A stretch of DNA of 64,000 bases from Chrysomallon squamiferum (GCA_012295275.1 CM022677.1:19422785-19486784), one strand, 5' to 3'. Shown: positions 48,209-60,646, counted from the first letter of the stretch. Made by a program: numbers and translations. Notes: generated by a model not told the origin, from the sequence alone.

Positions 48209-49905
48209 ATCACTGTAGTTTTTCTTATGAAAATTTAGTTATTGCAATTGTTGTCTTTTGTGCAGATATTCTCTATGTATCTCTAATGTATTTATCTTAA
48301 TTTTTTTATTAACATACTAAGAGCATTACTAATTATTCAATGGATATAAGTTGCATTAAAATTATTTTACTAAATTTTATATTAATAAATAGTGTTATCT
48401 TTATACAGAAAATATAGTTATATTTTCGATAATAGAAATAAATATCAGATGCTTAATAAATTAATATCCTTGTAATAAACAATGTCAATATATAAATTAT
48501 TAACTGTGGTTGTAGATCCTTTTATTATTTCAGTGAGTGTCTGTGTGTTAAATTATAACATTTATTACCATTCATTTAAATGCAGGCGTTCTTTTGTAGT
48601 CTGATTCTATAGGTTAAAATGTATTTACCAGTTTATAACTTTGGTGATATGGATCTGTGAACAAATATTACACTGTGACTTGCATGTTTTCATATTTTAT
48701 ATTATCATATATTTAACATTGTATTATACGTTTGAATGTGCTGTGTACAAAACTCTCGTGTTTGATCACTTATCAAAATGATATGAACTTTGCACTTGTT
48801 ATCTTTATATAAGTTTTCACATTTACTTATCTTAACTGATGCATTTTAAAACTAGACATACAGTCTAATCACATGTAAATAAAATATATACAGTGCCAGG
48901 TATCCGACATCACAAATTTGTGTGCGCAAACCTAAATAACTGGAAACCCTAGATATTTGTATGAAATGTGGCAGACTTTTTTTTGTCCTTTGGTTATCTT
49001 GCAGCAGTCGAGTACACATGGAAATATCGAACTCCAACATTCTCGTCTGCGAACAAATGAATATTTTGTACATTGGTCAGCAAGAAGCAAAACAACATAA
49101 ACAGGCTTTATAAGGGTCAACAATGTTAATTTACTGCTTTTCAAGCGTATATGACTTTGAATCTAGCGCCAGATATGAAGTATGTTCTTTGTCCCCCTCT
49201 GTCATTCATACGTACAAAAAAAAAATAGTTAATAACTGATACAATCAAAAACGCGACTAGACACTAAACTACAGATCTCACAGGAGATCTATACACATTT
49301 GTTTTAAATTCGGGTGTTAGAGATCATGTTTCTTCTTTTCTTTATTATCCACGTTCAAGTTAGTTCCATCAAGGACTGATTCACAATAGTCACAGAGGAG
49401 GGGAACAGGGCCAGTACTGAGCATTCAGTGTGTTTAGTATGAATAAAACGACAAATGTAATTTTGTTTGGAAAATGTTATTATTTATCTATTTATTTACA
49501 AGTATTTTAAAACAAAAATGTATTCTTTGTAGTTTTGTTTTTTCGTTTATTCAGATGATTATAAATTGATGATAAGTAATGTAAGATATTTATAAGTATA
49601 ATTAAACAACTAAATGAGTCAAAACAACGAAAGTGAACGTTATACATGAGTAAACAAATAAAATGTAATCTGATTACTATTGTATGTTGTATTTACGTTA
49701 GTCTTTAAAAACAGCCGGTATTTTCAAAACCAGACTAGATGTGAAAGTGGATACATCACTGGAGATCTACTGACACGTGTTTTAAATCCGGGTGTTAGAG
49801 ATCTTGTTTCTTCTTTGTTTTACTCTGCACGTTCAAGCTGGTGTGAAAAAAGGGCGAATCACAATAATTACAGAGGAGGATGACAGGGTCGGTACCTACA
49901 CACAA

Positions 49906-49960
<55 letters not shown>

Positions 49961-50560
49961 TTACTATTATTATTTGTTGATCTTTTCTTCTTTTTATTTG
50001 TTTCTATTTTTTTAATTGTTATTTATTTACTTATTTTTCACAATAATAATAACAACAACAACAACAACAACAACATCAACAACAATAAAATAATAATAGT
50101 AAAGACTGATATCGTTTTTCTTGTGAAATTAAATAGTGAGATACATGTTTTATTTAGTCAACTTATAAAATATATATTCTTATAATGTAATGAATTTAAC
50201 AGTTAATATTATTTATTTATTTATTTGTAAGGAAATGAAGCGATAAAATACATAAATCTCAATATTTTTATACATTATTATTATTATTACTACTACTACT
50301 CTGTGCACGTGACTAAAAATCATGCGTTCATTTTCTGTCCCGTTTTCCACTCGTACAGTTTATTTATACCGCCAGTTCACTATTCAAGTTTAAACAAGAT
50401 ATATCTTTGTTCGCGAAGTGTATTAACTTACACTGTCATTCTAAAAATTATTGTGACAAATTGTGAGAAATATTGTACAAAAGTGATTATTTATTTATTT
50501 ATTATTAGTATTATTCTTTTATTTATTTACTTGACTGTCTGTTATTATCCGTTTTTATTT

Positions 50561-50630
<70 letters not shown>

Positions 50631-50903
50631 TTACTGTCGCTTTTTTTAAATTATTTTTATTTTTAATAATGTACACTGCTAGGAGAAACGTGTGGTGGTG
50701 TCACTAAAATTATACTGTGACGTGACACTTCGCAGAAAATAGAAGTGTATGACTTTCAAATTACAGCTATGACAATAACAATAAAAATAATAATACGAGA
50801 TAATGTAATCTATATACACATGTTCTACTTGCATACATACATAGATATATTGACACAGGCACACACACACACACACACAGACACACAGATATACACACAC
50901 CAT
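48209..50903. repeat. 3' flank block of the array, unit 3
   Basis: Shares order and sequence with the other flanks to about 49680. A second diverged copy of the ggtgttagagatcttgtttc block follows (49740-49900). Long ATT tracts lie at 49906-49960 and 50570-50630, and a CACGTG-type repeat at 50303-50470. No gene. Confidence 0.65.
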
Positions 50904-51033
50904 CAGCGTACCTTGACTTACGAGTGCACCAACTTACGAGTGTTCCGAGTTACGAGCAGTCGCCTGGTCGATTTTCTTGGTTTCAGTTCCGAGCCAAAAT
51001 CCGAGTTATGATTGAGCTTCAGATACGCCGCTG
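50904..51033 (+). mobile_element. Left end of a pogo/Tigger-type transposon
   Basis: Starts cgtaccttgacttacgagtg and continues through gagttacgagcagtcgcc to cagatacgccgctggta. The last words also occur at 25762-25777 in copy A, which shows that this fragment and copies A/B are complementary parts of one element. It is joined directly to the block that normally follows the right end, so the middle and right end were deleted here. Confidence 0.65.
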
Positions 51034-51986
51034 GTAGTTGGCACATATAGACTGATAGTTACACAAGTTTCATGCTTAAAAGGAGTAATTTAAATAAAAA
51101 CAACAACAGCAACAACAAAATGTATAATGATAAATAAATTAAGATATCGCTTTTATGTTTGAAAACCAAAAACAAAAAAAAAAAGATAAAAAAGAAGAAC
51201 AGAAATGTATATAAACAAAAATAATATATTTGAATAAATAAATGAATATTAAGGTCAGATAAAAAATAAATAAATAAGTAAATAAAAATTAAGATCAGAT
51301 AAAACATAAATAAATAAAAAGTTTAAAAGAAAACTAAATTAAATTAAAAACGAAAGGTTAAGGTACTCTAATGAATATGTGTTCTTCTGCTAACATTAAG
51401 TCTGTATATTTGTATACGTATACATTTGCACAAAAACAACAATATTTTATAGAAATCAAGAATATAATGACATCGATTTCTACGAATGACTGACTCTTTC
51501 ATTTCTTTATTTAAAAACGAAACAAAATGCTGCCTAGAAACAGAGCTAGTTTGAACAGTTCGACTTATGTACATATTTGTGATAATCGTGTATAATAATA
51601 TAACGTACGAAGATAGATAACTCTAGTAGTATAGATATTTTCAAACCTGCTTCGATCTGTAATCGATGTATAAATTACATTCCTCAGTGTAGAAATTATA
51701 TCACTTCAACTTTAGCCAGGTAAGTTTAATCTGTTTAATATATTATATTTTATGCTCTAAGAGTATAGTGTGTGTATCTCTCTGTGTGTGCATCTGTTTG
51801 TGTCTGTACGTACTTAGCTTGGGTTTGTGCGCAGGTGTATAGGTATAAAGGTATGGTTACTTTAGAGCTATCAGAGGGCTTGGGAGTCTACACTGACAAG
51901 TACAGGCCTGTGTGTAAGTGAATATTTCAACTAGGAGTTTTATAACATTTTTTTTTCTGGATATTGAATTATTAGAAAAAAATAAA

Positions 51987-52053
<67 letters not shown>

Positions 52054-53079
52054 GAAATACAAATAATAATAAATTTATAAGTTCTGGTTTAGTTGTCAAA
52101 GATTTGATCATGTTTTATTTTGACGTGCTGTGCCACTAGTGACCTGTTCAGTTGTCGTATTAATACAAGTATCAACGCCACCATTTTCCACTGTCAAAGC
52201 TGGGTGTGTGACGTCGTAACTTAGACGGCCTCCTCACAGTAGTGCACATTTTTCTCTAGCGCACTAAAACAAATAATAATAATAAATAAGTAAATGAATA
52301 AAAATAAGAATAATAAAAACTTTAAAAAAAATACACCTGTAAATAATAAAATAATAAAATAAAAATAAATATATAGATAAATAATAATGAAACAAAACAA
52401 TATGAAAATAACAACAAAAACAACAATAAATAAATAAATAAATAAATAAAAAAAATTAATACATCTGAATACGTCTATATAAATTATGGGTTTAAAGTAG
52501 GAAGGAAACAAGAAATGTGATATTTTTCAGGTCGTACAAAGAAAGAAAGAAAGAAAATAAGCAGGAAATAATTGTTTCTTATCTCCTGTTGTATCTAAAT
52601 GGTGTTATGGTTAACATTGTTACAGTTTACAATGTTTAGGGGAACCGGAATAAGAAAGTGTTATATGACGTCACTGGGAACGTGCGTTAGTTTTTCTTCG
52701 TAGCCATTTTTGAAACGAAATAAATTGTTTGGAAACTCAAACGAACTTTATGTTTTCGTGTTAAAACATAACATGTCCCACCTACGCTTAAAAGTTTCAT
52801 TTTAGGCAGTTCAAATATTAAGTAATCTGTAAAATTTGTTCTGAGAATAAGGTAAGTAAATTTATTCCTTTTTTGTTACAACAACGGTCGATAAATGACC
52901 CTGGGTCAAAAGAGTGTCGACTTAACTATTGCGGTCGAATGTTGACATTTGTAAAATAAATAAAAATAATACAATTTGCTGATACTCATTTTTAATTTAT
53001 ATGTATATATCATTTTATATTCTATTTGAACTTTAATGAAAGATTATACGGATTATTTGAAATACTAGTAACTAAAAAT
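51034..53079. repeat. Array block, unit 4, with unit-specific segment
   Basis: Includes the type 1 exon-like block (51465-51945, donor GTAAGT at 51720) and an AAT tract (51986-52052). A roughly 195-base segment (about 52586-52780) is absent from unit 3 at the same junction (42870) and contains tgacgtcactgggaacgtgc. No coding gene. Confidence 0.5.
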
Positions 53080-54030
53080 TCCATTTAATGCCAGCAAAAT
53101 ATAGTTAGTTCTGTAGCAGTGGTAAACAGTAGATGGGGGGGAGAGCAAGGGCCATAGGGAATCAATTCCAGTTTACTGGTCTAGTTCTATGTGAGGGTCA
53201 TATTCGCCAGAGATCAGTCTCTTCCATTCGAACGTCTTCACAACAACTGCTGGCCTGTCAGATAGTGTGCATGTCGCAACTCGCTCTGATTAGCACGTTA
53301 ATTTTTTTCATTTCTTTCCATTCCAGAAATCAGTCTCTTCCATACAAACGCCATTACTGCAGGAAAACATATATCTGACTTTTCATCCAGTGGAATCCGC
53401 CCTTTTAATATATCAAAAACGTAGAGAGAGAAAAAAAATACGCCTGGAAATTAAGAAGAAAACGTCTGTCTGAAGAAACGAAAGCGAAAGACGCTAGAGC
53501 CAGGAAGCACAAGTCAAAGGAGCAAGGCAGGCACACAACAGGACCAATCCGGAATTGAACAACAATATTTTGCGTTGGGCGCAGGAAAAATCAGTGAAAA
53601 ACGGTGAGTTAGATACTTCTACTGGGTATTGTAAAAGTGGTTGTGTCGATACAAATGTAAAAAAGCTAGGAGCGTTTGCTTCCCCTCAACATATTCAGTT
53701 ACCTTTTATGTACAACTGGAAAGGACTGACTCTGTTTAAAATGATTGTTTGTTCATGTTTAAAATAACTTGGCTGTATGTTTTTCTTCAATGTTCCTGCT
53801 TTTAATATACACATTATAGCTCCTGTATATCGAAATCGCTGTAAATTGTTTCCTACAAGGCCAAATCGCCATAGATTTTATATGCAACTAAAATAATATG
53901 TGTTGTTTTGAATAATTATATTTCTATGTTGGTTATTTTAATAACTTCTAGGATTCATGTTTTATTATGTTTTGACTTTTACAGTATGTAAGTTCTTAAA
54001 TAAATGAAGTAACATTGCTTTGCCGATAGA
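53080..54030 (+). other. Block E, unit 4
   Basis: Complete copy of the exon-like block, with acceptor-like ttccattccag near 53326, GTGAGT donor at 53604-53609 and AATAAA at about 53999. The predicted peptides differ from unit 1 by substitutions and frame changes. Confidence 0.35.
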
Positions 54031-54863
54031 ATACATTTTCACAAAAATGATTAGCATTGCTAAGAAATGGTCAATATATTTGACGAGATAGGGGTAAATG
54101 CTGAGCTATCCATAATATTGTGCATGTGTATTTGCAAAGGTGTAAATTTGCACAAAAAGAAGAAAAAATCCCAAGCAGACAAAACGAAATACAATTTCGT
54201 TTCCAAGAAGTATTGAGTAAGAAATCAAGAACGTAAAATTGAAAACTGATTTCTACGAATTACTGATTCTTTCAAACGAAACAAGACGTTTGCAAGAAAT
54301 AGACGTAGATTGAACAGTTCGAGTTACCGAAATGTTTCTGATATACGTATGTAATTACTTATTGACACGGATAACAGCAGTAGTTAAGAAATCTTCAAAC
54401 CTGCTTCGTTTCTGGAAAATGATCTTGAAAATCCGTACGTGAACGAATAAATTACATCACTTCAGCTTTAGTCAGTTAATTTTGTATCTAATTAGTATAT
54501 ATTACACTTTCTGTGTGTATGTGCACGTGTGGGTGTGGGTTTCTGTGTGTGTGTGTGTGTGTGTGTGTACTTGTTTCTCTGCAGGTTTATATGTGTGTAT
54601 ATCTATTCTTGTATGAGTGTGGGTAGGTATGGTTATTTGACGCTAAATGCTCAGTTGGTACAGGAGATACATGTAACTGAATATTTTAATTAAGTATTTT
54701 ATACATTTGTCTCTGTGATAAAAATTAAAATGTCGTTTCATTCATAGCAACAATTGTTTGTGTTTGTATGCAGCCTTACGCAAAAAATAATTTAAAAACA
54801 AAACCAACAATAATAAATAAATAAACAGTTGCATCGTTTAATTTAATGCATATAAATTTGCAC

Positions 54864-54894
<31 letters not shown>

Positions 54895-55149
54895 AAATTG
54901 CCATAGAAAGCAAAATTTGAATGTGATTTGCTGAAATAGGCAGTAAGATATCTGAAGCATTACGTAGCATTATCTACAAAAAAGATAAACCTAAAATGTC
55001 ATTCAAAAACGAAACACGATTTGAGTTATATAGGAGGGTGTATACTTGTTTTATCGCATTTATTTTTATATTTCAACTGGGAATTTTATGACATTTTTGT
55101 CCTGGATAGTGTGCTTCGACAGAACTGAAAAATTAATATTAATAAAAAA

Positions 55150-55188
<39 letters not shown>

Positions 55189-55958
55189 ACGAATAAATAA
55201 ATAGGTGGATCTTCACTGATCCGGCAGTCACTTAAACTGGTTGCATCGGTAGTCGGGCACAAATTTTGGATAACATTTGATCTTGCTGCATAAACACTGC
55301 TAGCATCACTAGGAAGCATGGTCATTAGTAGGTATTCACTTACTATTGTGTCAGGTAAGATGCACTTTAAAACTCAGATAACTAAAAATTCTGTATTTGT
55401 TTATGAACTTGTAAAGGAACATGATAAAATACAAATATCACACACATAAATTATTTATTATAAATTAGAAATAAACACAATATAAATAAATAAAATTGAA
55501 AATTAAAGTATTAAAAATTGAATTTTAAAAGGTCACTTTGACGTCATGAAGTTAATTATTTTCATTTTTAGCTGAATAATAATATTGCGATTATTAACTG
55601 TCTCTCTGTATCTGTCTTTTCCTTTATTTCCTCTATTTAAAATATACCTTTAGTGTGTGATAAATAGAAATAGCCTAAATATTTATATCACTTACAAAAT
55701 AATAATACCGTGTGTGTGTTGTTTGTAAGTTTAATAAAAATCCTTACATAGAAGTATTAAATCATTGCCAAAACAGCCCTCTCAGTTTGTCACTAATATA
55801 TATTTTTTAATTTTTGTATTTATTATACATTTTATCTCTATATTATATTAACAATGTATCGGATTCAGAGTTTTTGCTTACCTATTAATTATAAAGTGTT
55901 TCTTTTTTTCAACTTTATAAACAAACTAATTAATGAACACTGTCTGCTCCGTTTTCAG
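54031..55958. other. Type 2 block and region upstream of gene copy 4
   Basis: Type 2 block at 54250-54480, GT tract 54545-54568, poly-A at 54864-54888, AAAT tract 55140-55202, conserved tgatccggcagtcacttaaa at 55218-55237, and the acceptor ctgctccgttttcag ending at 55958. Confidence 0.5.
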
Positions 55959-55960
55959 AA

Positions 55961-56839
55961 ATGGGCAGGACAAAAAAGAAATCAGATAACAAGATGATTT
56001 CGAAACTTGAATTGTCTGACCTGATCGCAGAGGAAGAAGAAGTTTCCGACCTAAAACGTCAAGATCCAGCAGTTCCTTGCACTTCTCTTATTTACGAAAA
56101 CTTTGCCACGAGAAAAGAAAGTAGAGATAAAAATATTAAATCACGGAACAATCCTTGCAGCAAGTGGCATTTAAAGGACTTAAGAATATACATTTATTTG
56201 GATGATTTAAGAAAACAGGATGAGAGGACAAATGATGTCATTCTGTCCTATTCACTGGAATCCATTATTAATGAAAACCTACAAATGTTCCAGATTGATT
56301 CGACAAAGCCTAAGATTCGCGATGTCCTGAAGAAAGAGGTCAATGTAAGAATATTTATAAACTCCATGGTTCAGAAATTATGTACAAATCTAAAATTTGG
56401 TGTCGAACTAGAAAAGGAAAGGAAATCAGGTGATCTTCCCAATTGCAGGTTTGATTTTCTGTTCTATAACCATCGCAAACAACCCATCGGATGCTTAGAA
56501 ACGAAACCATCTTCCAAAATGAATGATAATGCACTTGCTCAAGCAGTCCTCCAACTTCTTGTTTTACAGCAATTTGCCAGCGAAGAAAACGTCGACGTTA
56601 CAAAAGTACCGTTATTCAACATTTTGACAGACGGTCAGAGGTTTGTCTTGCTTCAGGTGAAAGGAGATAAACTGTTGGTGGAACAGAATGAAGACAACAA
56701 ACTGAAAATTCATAGAGTCAAGGAACACCTATTGCAGGAACAGAATGAACAAAGTCATACTGATGGAGTCATGGAATCCCTTTACAGGCTGATTCAAACG
56801 AGTGTTGACGCATCTGTTGAAAGACCTCAGACGACTTGA
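55961..56839 (+). CDS. PD-(D/E)XK-like nuclease family protein, copy 4 (intact E-T-K)
   Basis: 292 residues. The ATG is two bases after the acceptor. The N-terminus is basic then acidic (GRTKKKSDNK, then E-E-E-E-V-S-D) and matches the other copies poorly up to about residue 60. The middle KW-L-DL and SLESIINENLQMFQI signature is kept. Motifs: D165, strand FLFYNHRKQPIGCL, E180-T-K182, Gln194 in a helix, then FNILTDGQRFVLLQVKGDKL. It has the same 15-residue E/Q/L insert as copy 3 and ends with R-P-Q-T-T. AATAAA at 57189-57194. This and copy 3 are the likely catalytically competent members. Confidence 0.8.
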   Translation: MGRTKKKSDNKMISKLELSDLIAEEEEVSDLKRQDPAVPCTSLIYENFATRKESRDKNIKSRNNPCSKWHLKDLRIYIYLDDLRKQDERTNDVILSYSLESIINENLQMFQIDSTKPKIRDVLKKEVNVRIFINSMVQKLCTNLKFGVELEKERKSGDLPNCRFDFLFYNHRKQPIGCLETKPSSKMNDNALAQAVLQLLVLQQFASEENVDVTKVPLFNILTDGQRFVLLQVKGDKLLVEQNEDNKLKIHRVKEHLLQEQNEQSHTDGVMESLYRLIQTSVDASVERPQTT

Positions 56840-57313
56840 CTCGTAACATAAATTCTGGAAACTTGATGGAATTGAGCATTTAAAACCTAAAATTGATAGA
56901 ATGCTTGTATTAACACTAACCTGAAGAATTATTTAGCAGCTGTAAAAGTAGTGATTGAATCACTGTAGCTTTTCTTATAAAAATTTATTTATTGCAATTG
57001 TTGTCTTTTGTGCAGATATTCTCTCTGTGTCTTTAATATATTTATCTTAATTTTTTTATTAATTTACTAAGAGCATTACTAATTATTCACTGGATATATC
57101 ATACTAAATTTTATATTAATAAATGGTGTTATCTTTATACAGAAAATATAGTTATACATTCGATAATAGAAATAAATATCAGATGCTTAATAAATGTATC
57201 TATTAATAAATTAATATCCTTGTAATAAACAATGTTTGGCATCGTCAAAATATAAATTATTAACTGTGATTGTAGATCCTTTTATTATTTCAGTGACCCG
57301 ATTTCAAATGTAT

Positions 57314-57365
<52 letters not shown>

Positions 57366-58961
57366 AATTATAACATTTATTACCATACATTTAAATTCAG
57401 GCGTTCTTTTGTGTGATTCTATAGTTTAAAATGTATTTACCAGTTTATAACTTTGGTGATATGGATCTGTGAACAAACATAACACTGTGACTTGCATGTT
57501 TTCATATTTTTTATTATCATATATTTAACATTGTATTATACGTTTGAATGTGCTGTGTACACAACTCTCGTGTTTGATCACTTATCAAAATGATATGAAC
57601 TTTGCACTTGTTCTCTTTATATAAGTTTTCATATTTACTTATTTTAATTGATGCATTTTAAAACTAGACATACAGTCTAATCACACGTAAATAAAATATA
57701 TACAGTGCCAGGTATCCGACATCACACATTTGTGTGCGCAAACGTAAATAATTGGAAACCCTAGATATTTGTATGAAATGTGGCAGACTTGTTTTTGTCC
57801 TTTGGTTATCTTGGAGCAGTCAATTACACATGGAAATATCGAACTCCAACATTCTCGTCTGCGAACAAATGAATATTTTGTACATTTCTCAGCAAGAAGC
57901 AAAACAACATAGGCAGACTTTATAAGGGTTAAACAATGTTAATTCACTGCTTTCCAAGCGTATATGACTTTGAATCTAGCGCCAGATATGAAGGATGTTC
58001 TTTGTCCCCCTCTGTCATTCATACGTACATAAAACAATAGTTAACAACTGATACAATCAAAAACGGGACTAGACATTAAACTACAGATCTCATAGGAGAT
58101 CTATACACATTTGTTTTAAATTCGGGTGCTAGAGATCATGTTTCTTCTTTTCTTTATTGTGGACGTTCAAGTTAGTTGGATCAAGGGACTGATTCAGAAT
58201 AGTCACGGGGGAGGGGGGAACAGGGCCGGTACTGAGCATTCAGTGTTTTTAGTTTGAAGAAAACGATAAGTTTATTTTTTTTGGAAAATGTTATTATTTA
58301 TCTATTTATTTACAAGTATTTTAAAACAAAAATGTATTCTTTGTAGTTTTGTTTTTTTCGTACACTTTTATTCAGACGATGATAAGTTGATGATAAGTAA
58401 TGTGAGATATTTATAAGTATAATTAAACAACTAAATGAGTACAAACAACGAAAGTGAACGTTATACATGAGTAAACAAATAAAATGTAATCTGATTACTA
58501 TTGTTGCATTTACGTTAGTCTTTAAAAACAGCCGATGTTTTCAAAACGTGACTAGAAGTGAAACTGGATACCCCACTGGAGATCTTATACACGTGTTTTA
58601 AATCCGGGTGTTAGAGATCTTGTTTCTTCTTTGTTTTACTCTGCAAGTTCAAGCTGGTGTGAGAAAAAGGGCGAATCACAATAATTACAGAGGAGAAAAC
58701 ATACAGGGCCGGTACTTACACACAAGACATTACGTTATTATTATTATTATTATTATTATTATTTTACTGTCTTTTTTTTTTTTTTGTTAGTTTGTTTTTA
58801 ATAATTAATATTAAGACGTCATACTTCGCAGAACTTAGAACAGTACATAAACAAATCAGTTTCAAATTAACAGATATGACAGCAAAAACGATAAGACGAA
58901 TAAAATAATACGTGATAATGTTATCTATATACACATATTTTACTCACACACACACACAGAC
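56840..58961. repeat. 3' flank block of the array, unit 4
   Basis: Shares the ordered flank blocks up to about 58500. It has a long GT tract (57315-57362), a second ggtgttagagatcttgtttc block near 58605 and an ATT tract (58735-58765). The block with acatgttttatttagtcaat, present in the other units, is missing. No coding gene. Confidence 0.65.
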
Positions 58962-59045
58962 AACGTACCTTGACTTACGAGTGAACCAATTTGCGCGTTT
59001 TCCGAGTTACGAGCAGTCGCCTGGTCGATTTTTTGGTTTGTAGGT
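58962..59045 (+). mobile_element. Left end of a pogo/Tigger-type transposon, array edge
   Basis: Reads caacgtaccttgacttacga and on through gagttacgagcagtcgcctg, as at 50907. The array similarity ends here, so the right boundary of the 35 kb duplicated region falls inside or next to this transposon end. Confidence 0.6.
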
Positions 59046-59850
59046 TAATACAAATTGGAATATTAAAAAGAAAGAGTCAATAGTTAAATAAATAAATAAA
59101 TAAATAAACAAACAAACAAATGAGATAATTTGTAATTTAAATTTTTTGTTGTTGCGTTTTTTGTTTTTTTTTAACTAACCTCTGCAAGAACAAGGGACAA
59201 ACATTTGTTTCACAATGTGTTTCTCTTTTTTATAAATTTTGCTGCTTCAGTTTTGTCTCAGATCATCGGCAGAAAAATTCAAATATGGTGTTGAAAGTAA
59301 ATGAACTGATATGTGTTTGCGATTTGTTGAGAACATAACAAATTATGTAATATTTGTGTTTTCTATTTACAGTTATGTAGGCTTTGCTACATTATTGTGT
59401 CACCCATATCAAGACACTTTGTAATAAAAGTAAATAAATACTGTTTGTATTGTTTTTTTTAATACCTTGAACCTCAAAGCCCATTTGTGCAAATCATGGT
59501 TATGTCAACCTAGATTTAACTTAATTCCACATTTTTTTTATTCATTATTATTATTATTTTTTTTTTTTTAAAAGAAACGAAAATAATATTAATAATAAAA
59601 ATAAAATAAAAAAGTTCTATTCAATGCATTCAATAATTTATCTAATTACAGCAGCTATCGAATTTGAGCAAGATTCCTTTTAAGATTTTGGCCTAAATAA
59701 CAAATATCAATGTGTGAATTAATAGCCCAACAATTAACGTCTGGCCTCCAGTTGTGTTGTTAAATAATCTTAACAATTTGTAATAAAAGTAAATCAATAC
59801 CAGTTCTATAATAAAAAAAGAGAGGAAAACCAGGGAAGATGGAATTATTA
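59046..59850. other. Unique AT-rich stretch right of the array
   Basis: No gene recognised. The word tttgtaataaaagtaaat occurs twice (59417 and 59778) in a larger weak similarity, and poly-T lies at 59558-59570. It may contain the 3' UTR of the minus-strand gene to the right. Confidence 0.4.
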
Positions 59851-59854
59851 AAAC

Positions 59855-59962
59855 ACTGAAGTGGTCCTGAAGTGAACACTGTTCACACTGAACCATTGCA
59901 CTTTTTACCTCTTGCCCTGACAGATACAATCTTCTTCACTGTTTCTGTCCTTCATTTTGAAT
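59855..59962 (-). pseudogene. PHD-finger-like coding fragment joined to the minisatellite
   Basis: On the minus strand the last minisatellite copy reads D-C-I-C. The adjoining unique DNA, one frame over, reads VKSAMVQCEQCSLQDHF. If one base is added between them (for example in the GGG of gtcaggg), the spacing is C-x-C-x11-C-x2-C-x4-H, as in PHD fingers of ASH1L-like proteins. The remaining ligands are not seen, and no good donor follows. It may be a decayed exon or a real exon with a consensus error. Confidence 0.3.
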
Positions 59963-60383
59963 ACCTCTTGCCCTGACAGATACAATCTTCTTCACTGTTT
60001 CTGTCCTTCATTTTGAATACCTCTTGCCCTGACAGATACGATCTTCTTCACTGTTTCTGTCCTTCATTTTGAATACCTCTTGCCCTGACAGATACAATCT
60101 TCTTCACTGTTTCTGTCCTTCATTTTGAATACCTCTTGCCCTGACAGATACAATCTTCTTCACTGTTTCTGTCCTTCATTTTGAATACCTGTTACAATCT
60201 TCTTCACTGTTTCTGTCCTTCATTTTGAATACCTTTACGATCTTCTTCACTGTTTCTGTCCTTCATTTTGAATACCTCTTGCCCTGACAGATACAATCTT
60301 CTTCACTGTTTCTGTCCTTCATTTTGAATACCTCTTGCCCTGACAGATACAATGTTCTTCACTGTTTCTGTCCTTCATTTTGA
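59907..60383. repeat. 56 bp minisatellite, about nine copies
   Basis: Units begin with acct at 59907, 59963, 60019, 60075, 60131, 60187, 60231, 60274 and 60330. Seven are 56 bp; the two starting at 60187 and 60231 are shortened to 44 and 43 bp by loss of the cttgccctgacag part. Copies are nearly identical, so expansion is recent. On the minus strand each full unit is a 19-codon frame (ATG to TGA) with cysteines and acidic residues, and its TGA overlaps the next ATG. Confidence 0.9.
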
Positions 60384-60646
60384 CATCAGGTGTCCTTCAA
60401 CATGCGGCTAAAAACAAACTGTTTGACATTTCCTCTGTTCTGTGACCATATAACATGTAACCTTTTTTCTATTATTATTATTATTTTTTTTTTTTTTTCA
60501 TTATTCTGCCAACGAAGATTTTCTTCAACCATACCATAAGGACCACTTGGTTTAAGACCTCTTTCAATTTCCCCTGGGCATGCACGTCTTTAATACTTAC
60601 CTATAAGTTTGTAGTCATGACCAGAAATATTTTCATTTCAACTTAC
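60384..60646. other. Intron between the minisatellite exon candidate and exon at 60647
   Basis: Minus-strand intron with ATT/poly-T tract (60472-60498). An acceptor-like tttgtttttag lies near 60410-60420, just upstream of the ninth minisatellite copy. In phase 0 it would continue as P-H-V-E-G-H-L-M-S-K before a frame break. Confidence 0.35.

Noticed and set aside
23305-59045. Possibility that the array is a CRISPR or rRNA/satellite cluster
   Set aside because: Units are 6-10 kb with spliced-type protein genes and variable deletions, and no short regular repeat-spacer or rRNA sequence is present.
59693-59929. 78-codon hydrophobic minus-strand frame
   Set aside because: Only its first 20-25 codons look like protein (the PHD-like piece). 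The rest is AT-rich noncoding DNA.
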